Shown: one piece after another, positions 59,308 through 64,000 of the stretch | How the letters are laid out: each line of letters opens with the position of its first letter | Position numbering within the stretch: the first letter of the stretch is position 1 | Assembly (NCBI RefSeq): GCF_009827655.1 | Contig: NZ_WTYV01000001.1 | Span: 62,001 to 126,000 of the forward strand | Length of the DNA stretch: 64,000 bases | Source: Alteraurantiacibacter buctensis | GTDB lineage: Bacteria; Pseudomonadota; Alphaproteobacteria; Sphingomonadales; Sphingomonadaceae | Direction of reading: 5' to 3' | Notes under the pieces: generated by a model | Databases searched by the model: none | Told to the model about the DNA's origin: nothing | The model's input: only the letters and a program-made list of their open reading frames with translations | Program-made: the position numbers and the translations under genes

Positions 59308-59739
59308 ATGGCCAAGAAGATCGAAGGTTACATCAACCTGCAGGTGCCCGCGGGCTCTGCAACCCCCTCCCCGCCGATCGGCCCGGCCCTGGGCCAGCGC
59401 GGCGTGAACATCATGGAATTCTGCAAGGCCTTCAACGCTGCCACCAGCGAGATGGAAAAGGGCATGCCGATTCCGGTGAAGATCACCGTTTATGCGGACC
59501 GCAGCTTCACCTTCATCACCAAGACCCCGCCCGCCAGCTACCTGCTGAAGAAGGCCGCCGGCCTGAAGAGCGGTTCGAAGGAGCCGAGCAAGGTTGTCGC
59601 CGGCAAGGTGACCCGCGCCCAGGTGCGCGAGATCGCCGAAACCAAGATGGCGAACCTGAACGCGAACGATATCGACCAGGCCATGAAGATCATCGAGGGC
59701 ACCGCCCGTTCGATGGGCCTCGACGTGGTGGAGGGCTGA
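59308..59739 (+). CDS. rplK: Ribosomal protein uL11
   Basis: 143 residues, complete. The N-terminus [37 protein letters not shown] and the C-terminal RNA-binding domain ([15 protein letters not shown]) are diagnostic. An AAAAAGGAG ribosome site precedes the ATG. L11 binds 23S rRNA at the GTPase centre. It is 4 bases ahead of rplA. Confidence 0.98.
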   Translation: MAKKIEGYINLQVPAGSATPSPPIGPALGQRGVNIMEFCKAFNAATSEMEKGMPIPVKITVYADRSFTFITKTPPASYLLKKAAGLKSGSKEPSKVVAGKVTRAQVREIAETKMANLNANDIDQAMKIIEGTARSMGLDVVEG

Positions 59740-59743
59740 GATC

Positions 59744-60436
59744 ATGGCCAAGCAGACCAAGAAGCAGAAGACCCTCGCCAACCTCGACCGCGAGAAGCTG
59801 TACACCGTGAGCGAGGCCCTGGCTACGCTGCGCCAGTACGCATCCAAGTTCGACGAAACCGTTGAGGTCGCGATGAACCTGGGCGTCGATCCGCGTCACG
59901 CCGACCAGATGGTGCGCGGCATGGTGTCGCTGCCCAGCGGCACCGGCAAGGACGTGCGCGTGGCCGTGTTCGCCCGCGGCGACAACGCCCAGAAGGCGCT
60001 GGACGCCGGGGCCGACAAGGTTGGCGCCGAAGACCTGCTGGAAGACATGCAGAACGGCAACCTCAACTATGACCGCGTGATCGCCAGCCCGGACATGATG
60101 GGCGTGGTCGGTCGCCTGGGCAAGGTGCTGGGCCCCAAGGGCCTGATGCCGAACCCCAAGCTGGGCACCGTCACCCCCAACGTGGCCCAGGCCGTGAAGG
60201 ACGCCAAGAGCGGCCAGGTGGAATTCCGCGTGGAGAAGATGGGCATCATCCACTCCGGCATCGGCAAGCTGAGCTTCGACGACGCGGCGCTGGCCGCCAA
60301 CTTCAAGGCGCTGACCAGCGCCGTGGTGAAGTCCAAGCCCTCGGGCGCCAAGGGCAAGTACGTCAAGAAAGTGACCCTCACCTCCTCGATGGGCCCGGGC
60401 CTGAAGCTGGACCTGGCCGAGGTGGAAGGCGCCTAA
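59744..60436 (+). CDS. rplA: Ribosomal protein uL1
   Basis: 230 residues, complete. Conserved segments: [39 protein letters not shown] and [19 protein letters not shown]1 forms the L1 stalk and can autoregulate the rplK-rplA mRNA. A strong terminator follows, so rplJ-rplL-rpoB-rpoC is not co-transcribed and is not in the next 3.5 kb. Confidence 0.98.
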   Translation: MAKQTKKQKTLANLDREKLYTVSEALATLRQYASKFDETVEVAMNLGVDPRHADQMVRGMVSLPSGTGKDVRVAVFARGDNAQKALDAGADKVGAEDLLEDMQNGNLNYDRVIASPDMMGVVGRLGKVLGPKGLMPNPKLGTVTPNVAQAVKDAKSGQVEFRVEKMGIIHSGIGKLSFDDAALAANFKALTSAVVKSKPSGAKGKYVKKVTLTSSMGPGLKLDLAEVEGA

Positions 60437-60466
60437 GCGCACCTTCCTTCGGGACTAGAGACAAGG

Positions 60467-60502
60467 AGGCCGGCGGGGGTGACCCTGCCGGCCTTTTTCT
60501 TA
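60467..60502 (+). terminator. Rho-independent terminator after rplA
   Basis: AGGCCGGCGGGG (from 60467) pairs with CCCTGCCGGCCT around a short loop, followed by TTTTCTT. A textbook terminator, 30 bases after the rplA stop. Confidence 0.9.
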
Positions 60503-60664
60503 TGGACCCGCTGACCGAAGGAATTGGGCCCCTGGTAGCAACCTGTGGTAGGCCAACTGGCAGGGCTTGCTGGCGAATCGCTTCACCGCGAGACAGCACC
60601 AAGCCCGGAAAGCCTGGATCATGCGCAGCGCGTGCATGGCCGGCCTGCCCGAAAAGGGGCAACT

Positions 60665-61732
60665 ATGACCACTCCCTCACCGGTGAGCGATCCGATCAGC
60701 AACCTCGCCAAGGCGATGGTGGTGAATTCCGATACGCCACTGATCATGCTGGACGAAAACCTGCTGATCATCGCCGCCAGCATCTCCTTCTGCCGCGCCT
60801 TCGGGCTTGATTGTGCGGTGCTGCCGGGCACGCCCATCCTGAAGATGGGACACGGCGAATGGGACATCCAGCGGCTGAAATCCCTGCTTTACGCCACCGG
60901 CCGGGGCGGGGCGAAGATCGAAAAATACGAGCTGACGCTGCCCGATCCCCGCGGCCAAGACCGGCATCTCCAGCTTTCGGCGCACCGGCTGGATTACCCG
61001 GGCTCGCCCAGCATCTTCCTGCTGCTGACCGTGGTGGACGCCACCGAGGCCTTCGCTTTCCGCAAGGAAAAGGAGCAGTTGATCGCGCACAACGTGATGC
61101 TGATGCAGGAGCTGCAGCACCGGGTTGCCAACAGCCTGCAGATCATTGCCTCGGTGCTGATGCAATCGGCCCGCCGGGTCAGCAATGACGAGACCCGCTC
61201 ACACCTGCAAATGGCCCAGAACCGTGTGCTGTCGATCGCCTCGATCCAGAAGCAGCTTGCCCTGTCCGGGTCGCAGGATGTCCACCTGCGCCCCTACCTG
61301 GAACAGCTGTGCCAGAGCATCGGCATTTCCATGATTGCCGATCACTCCATCCTGTCCATCCGGGTAGAAGCTGCCGACGTCAGCGTCAGTTCGGCAACGT
61401 CCGTCAGCCTGGGGCTGATCGTGACCGAACTGGTGATCAATTCGCTCAAGCACGCCTATCCTGTCGATCGGGGCGGAACGATCGTGGTCCGCTATTCGCA
61501 GGACGGGACCAAGTGGACGCTGGAGGTACGGGACGACGGCCTGGGAATGCCGAAAGTCAGCATGCCGGCGGCCGTTGCCGGGCTTGGCACCAGCATAGTC
61601 GAAGCCATTGCCCGCCAGCTTCAGGCCAGGATCACCATGGCTGATGCCGGTCCCGGCACACTGGTCACCATCCATCACGCTGGGGCCGACGGTACCGAAG
61701 CGGAGCAGATGCCGCTGATCGACGCGGTCTGA
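60665..61732 (+). CDS. PAS-HWE/HisKA_2-type sensor histidine kinase
   Basis: 355 residues from the ATG at 60665. No transmembrane segment, so cytoplasmic. An N-terminal PAS-like domain (about 14-130, PLIMLDENLLIIAASISFCRAFGL) is followed by the HisKA_2/HWE dimerisation motif LMQELQHRVANSLQIIASVL with His152. The ATPase domain carries ELVINSLKHAYP and DDGLGMP. Kinases of this class in alphaproteobacteria often feed into the general stress response or light/redox signalling. No response regulator gene is adjacent, so its partner is unknown. Confidence 0.9.
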   Translation: MTTPSPVSDPISNLAKAMVVNSDTPLIMLDENLLIIAASISFCRAFGLDCAVLPGTPILKMGHGEWDIQRLKSLLYATGRGGAKIEKYELTLPDPRGQDRHLQLSAHRLDYPGSPSIFLLLTVVDATEAFAFRKEKEQLIAHNVMLMQELQHRVANSLQIIASVLMQSARRVSNDETRSHLQMAQNRVLSIASIQKQLALSGSQDVHLRPYLEQLCQSIGISMIADHSILSIRVEAADVSVSSATSVSLGLIVTELVINSLKHAYPVDRGGTIVVRYSQDGTKWTLEVRDDGLGMPKVSMPAAVAGLGTSIVEAIARQLQARITMADAGPGTLVTIHHAGADGTEAEQMPLIDAV

Positions 61733-61797
61733 AACCGCCGCCGACACGCGGACAAGGCCCTTTCCTACACCCCAATCCCCCGTCCATACCCATCGGC

Positions 61798-62313
61798 ATG
61801 ACCCGCCCCGCACCCTTGCCCTACGCCCGCGTGCCGCCCTTCACGCCTGTGCCTACCCGCCCCCGCGCCGATGGCTGGACGCCACTCCGCCAGGCCGAGT
61901 TTATCGGAATGCTGGCCCAGACCGGATCGGTTTCCAAAGCCGCCGCCTTTGTCGGCATGGCGCGGGAGACGGCTTATCGACTGCGGGCCAAGCCCGGCGC
62001 TGACAGCTTCATCGCTGCTTGGGATGCCGCCTTGCGGGTGGCGGGCGTACGCCGCGCGCCACCCGGAACAGCACGCCCGCGAAAGGTCACACAGGCAGAG
62101 CCGTGGCGAGCCATGATCGGCACCCGCTGGCGTGTGGTGATCCGCAGCGGTCGCTATTGCGGCAGCGTGCAGGAAGCGCACAATTCCGCCGTTCTGGCCC
62201 ACCTCAGGCAGATTGACCGCGCCGCGCGCGAGGGGCGGGCCGAGCTGCGTCGGGCGCTAAGGTCACAGCCGGCAAAAACCGTGTTTCGTGTTCCAGGTGG
62301 ATCGGTCCGGTGA
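61798..62313 (+). CDS. Helix-turn-helix protein of unknown function
   Basis: 171 residues. The segment RQAEFIGMLAQTGSVSKAAAFVGMARETAYRLRAK (about 30-64) reads as a helix-turn-helix resembling Fis/LysR-type or terminase-small-subunit HTHs. The rest is basic (pI high) with WRVVIRSGRYCGSVQEAHNSAVLAHLRQIDRA. It may bind DNA. Homologues of this type occur widely in sphingomonads without a known role. It is 65 bases after the kinase and 85 before sthA on the same strand, probably its own unit. Confidence 0.7.
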   Translation: MTRPAPLPYARVPPFTPVPTRPRADGWTPLRQAEFIGMLAQTGSVSKAAAFVGMARETAYRLRAKPGADSFIAAWDAALRVAGVRRAPPGTARPRKVTQAEPWRAMIGTRWRVVIRSGRYCGSVQEAHNSAVLAHLRQIDRAAREGRAELRRALRSQPAKTVFRVPGGSVR

Positions 62314-62398
62314 CCCCTGCCCCGCCCCTCCGCAAGTCTACGCAGGCTTATGGTAGCCTGCCTGCACCCGTCCTTCCCGTGAAAGGGAGGCGTTGCAA

Positions 62399-63868
62399 AT
62401 GGCACAGTATGACTTCGTGGTTCTGGGTTCCGGCCCTGCCGGGCGGCGGGCGGCGATCCAGGCGGCCAAGCTGGGCCGCAGCGTGCTGGTGGTGGACGAT
62501 CGCAGCAAGGTGGGCGGCGTCTCGGTCCACACCGGCACGATCCCCAGCAAGACACTGCGCGAGACCGCGCTCAACCTCAGCGGCTGGCGCGAGCGGGGCT
62601 TCTACGGCCGGAGCTATCGCGCCAAGGCCGACCTGTGCAGCGACGACCTGCAGATGCGGATGCGCCGCACCTTCGAGCACGAAGTGGCCGTGCTGGAACA
62701 CCAGTTCGCCCGCAACGGCGTGCACGTGATGGTGGGGCGTGGCCGCTTCGATGGCCCCGGCCGCGTGGTGGTGGAGCGCGAGGAGGACGGCCGCTGCTTC
62801 GAGCAGGTGGTGGCAGCGGACAAGGTGCTGATCGCGGTGGGCACCGCACCCTTCCGCCCGCCGCACATCCCGTTCAATGATGTGAACGTGTTCGACTCCG
62901 ACAGCTTCATCGCCAAACCGCGCCTGCCGCGCAGCCTGACCGTGGTGGGCGGCGGCGTGATCGGGGTGGAATATGCCACCATCTTCGCCGCGCTGGACGT
63001 GCCGGTGACGCTGATCGACCCGCGCCCGAAACTGCTGGACTTCATTGATGACGAGATCGTGGCTCACCTGGTCCACCTGATGCGCGACAACGGCGTGGCC
63101 CTGCGGCTGGGCGGCATGGTCGATCGCATCCGCTTTGCCGCCAATGGCAACCCGGTGTGCATGCTGGAGGACGGGCGGCAGGTATCCTCCGAGATGGTGT
63201 TGCTGACCAGCGGGCGCTGCGGGGCGACCGCATCGCTCGACCTCGCCTCGGTGGGGCTGGAGGTGGACCGGCGCGGCTATCTGGAGGTGGACCGCACCAG
63301 CTTCCAGACCAGCGTGCCGGGCATTTATGCCGCAGGTGACGTGGTGGGCTTCCCGTGCCTGGCCAGCGTGTCGATGGAGCAGGGGCGGGCGGCGGCCTGC
63401 CATGCCTTCGGCGCCCCGGTGGTGGGGGAAGGCGCCAGCAACCCCTACGGCGTCTACTCGGTGCCCGAACTCAGCTCGGTCGGTATGACCGAGCAGAAGG
63501 TGCGCGAGGCCGGGATCGCCTATGAATGCGGCGTGGCGCGCTTCCGCGAAACCAGCCGGGGGCATATCATGGGCATGGACTATGGCGTGCTGAAGCTGAT
63601 CTGCGAGGTGGGCAGCCGCCGCGTGCTGGGCGTGCACATCGTGGGCGAAGGGGCCAGCGAGCTGATCCACATCGGCCAGGCGGTGATCAACCTCTCCGGC
63701 ACGGTGGACTACTTCGTGGACAACAGCTTCAACTATCCCACCCTGGCCGAAGGCTACAAGATCGCCGCGCTGGACGTGTGGAACCGGCTGCAGGCGCAAG
63801 CGGCGCAGGTGGTGGAGCTGCCCGCCCCCGCCCGGCAGCGCGCGCGGCGGAAGGCAGGGCGGGCATAA
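62399..63868 (+). CDS. sthA: Soluble pyridine-nucleotide transhydrogenase
   Basis: 489 residues from the ATG at 62399, with AAAGGGAGG 8 bases before it (an in-frame TTG two codons earlier is rejected). It is an FAD-dependent two-dinucleotide-binding-domain oxidoreductase: FAD motif VVLGSGPAGRRAA, HTGTIPSKTLRE, NAD motif VVGGGVIGVEYATIFAAL, then YAAGDVVGFPCLA and the dimerisation domain with the FNYPTLAEGYK end. The redox-active Cys pair of dihydrolipoamide-type enzymes is absent (GGVSVHTGT), as expected for SthA, which equilibrates NADPH and NADH. Confidence 0.93.
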   Translation: MAQYDFVVLGSGPAGRRAAIQAAKLGRSVLVVDDRSKVGGVSVHTGTIPSKTLRETALNLSGWRERGFYGRSYRAKADLCSDDLQMRMRRTFEHEVAVLEHQFARNGVHVMVGRGRFDGPGRVVVEREEDGRCFEQVVAADKVLIAVGTAPFRPPHIPFNDVNVFDSDSFIAKPRLPRSLTVVGGGVIGVEYATIFAALDVPVTLIDPRPKLLDFIDDEIVAHLVHLMRDNGVALRLGGMVDRIRFAANGNPVCMLEDGRQVSSEMVLLTSGRCGATASLDLASVGLEVDRRGYLEVDRTSFQTSVPGIYAAGDVVGFPCLASVSMEQGRAAACHAFGAPVVGEGASNPYGVYSVPELSSVGMTEQKVREAGIAYECGVARFRETSRGHIMGMDYGVLKLICEVGSRRVLGVHIVGEGASELIHIGQAVINLSGTVDYFVDNSFNYPTLAEGYKIAALDVWNRLQAQAAQVVELPAPARQRARRKAGRA

Positions 63869-63927
63869 CCGGATGTTAACCCCGATCCGACACATTCTCT
63901 CCATCGGGCAACCGGAGGCAGAGACGC

Positions 63928-64000
63928 GTGTCGAAAACCACCTTTGGCATCTTCCTGGCCGCTATCGCCTTGCTGATGGCGGCGCTGCTGGTGAACAACA
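63928..64000 (+). CDS. Partial gene, membrane or exported protein N-terminus
   Basis: A GTG at 63928 follows CCGGAGGCA and starts SKTTFGIFLAAIALLMAALL, a short basic start with one hydrophobic helix. The window ends after 24 codons. A signal anchor is clear; a CpaB-type pilus protein is one possibility, but too little is visible to name it. Confidence 0.5.
   Translation, partial: MSKTTFGIFLAAIALLMAALLVNN

Noticed and set aside
62348-63904. Minus-strand open frame of 518 codons
   Set aside because: Antisense to sthA, and composition is His-rich as in other antisense frames here.

Overview
The window looks like a chromosomal stretch of a GC-rich alphaproteobacterium, most likely in the Sphingomonadales. 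This is inferred from several marker features: large TonB-dependent receptors with partner lipoproteins, the NDUFA12-like / DUF2155 pair, an HWE-type histidine kinase, a carotenoid-cleavage dioxygenase beside a SnoaL-like protein, and an orphan fatty acyl-AMP ligase. I saw no phage genes, insertion sequences, CRISPR arrays or plasmid replication genes. Genes are densely packed, and no gene-free stretch exceeds about 300 bases.

Layout. 1-8.6 kb: the end of one TonB-dependent receptor, an acetolactate-synthase-like TPP enzyme, and a minus-strand lipoprotein/TonB-dependent-receptor pair, divergent from a small TPR protein across an intergenic region with Pho-box-like repeats. 8.7-20.7 kb: a compact virB1-2-3-4-6-9-10-11 type IV secretion locus that continues with overlaps or very short gaps into ppk and ppx, preceded by a near-ideal Pho box. 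20.7-25.4 kb: two small secreted proteins, the potassium transporter kup and, divergent from it, an unusual KdpD-KdpE-like fusion. 25.5-34.3 kb: GH43, SnoaL-like, carotenoid oxygenase, DksA/TraR, a pseudogene with an in-frame amber codon, acyltransferase, msrA, a predicted exported methyltransferase, N-carbamoylputrescine amidase, folK and tRNA-Lys. 34.5-42.0 kb: a TPR/beta-barrel outer-membrane protein (Slam-like) and a 2065-residue FecR/repeat/barrel-module protein. 42.1-54.9 kb: a response regulator-kinase-lipoprotein operon, a TonB-like protein, mannose-1-phosphate guanylyltransferase, a TelA cluster, MAPEG, a fatty acyl-AMP ligase, recX, DUF192, an NDUFA12-like protein, DUF2155 and aat. 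55-60.4 kb: the tRNA-Trp-secE-nusG / rplK-rplA housekeeping block, split by a minus-strand glycoside hydrolase. 60.4-64 kb: an HWE kinase, an HTH protein, a soluble transhydrogenase and the start of one more gene.

Main points. (1) A membrane protein fuses KdpD-like transmembrane, GAF-like and dimerisation segments directly to a KdpE-like DNA-binding domain. It has lost the ATPase and receiver domains, carries Glu at the phospho-acceptor His position, and sits divergent from kup. This predicts a one-component membrane-bound potassium regulator. (2) A reduced type IV secretion locus lacks recognisable VirB5, VirB7, VirB8, VirD4 and relaxase genes. It appears to be co-transcribed with polyphosphate kinase and exopolyphosphatase behind a Pho box, suggesting phosphate-starvation control of a secretion or surface system. 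(3) A Slam-like outer-membrane protein is followed by a giant secreted protein with a FecR-like domain, seven clear 76-79-residue repeats and four TbpB-like C-terminal modules, each with one Cys pair. All functional statements come from reading the sequence and recognising families; no searches were run.
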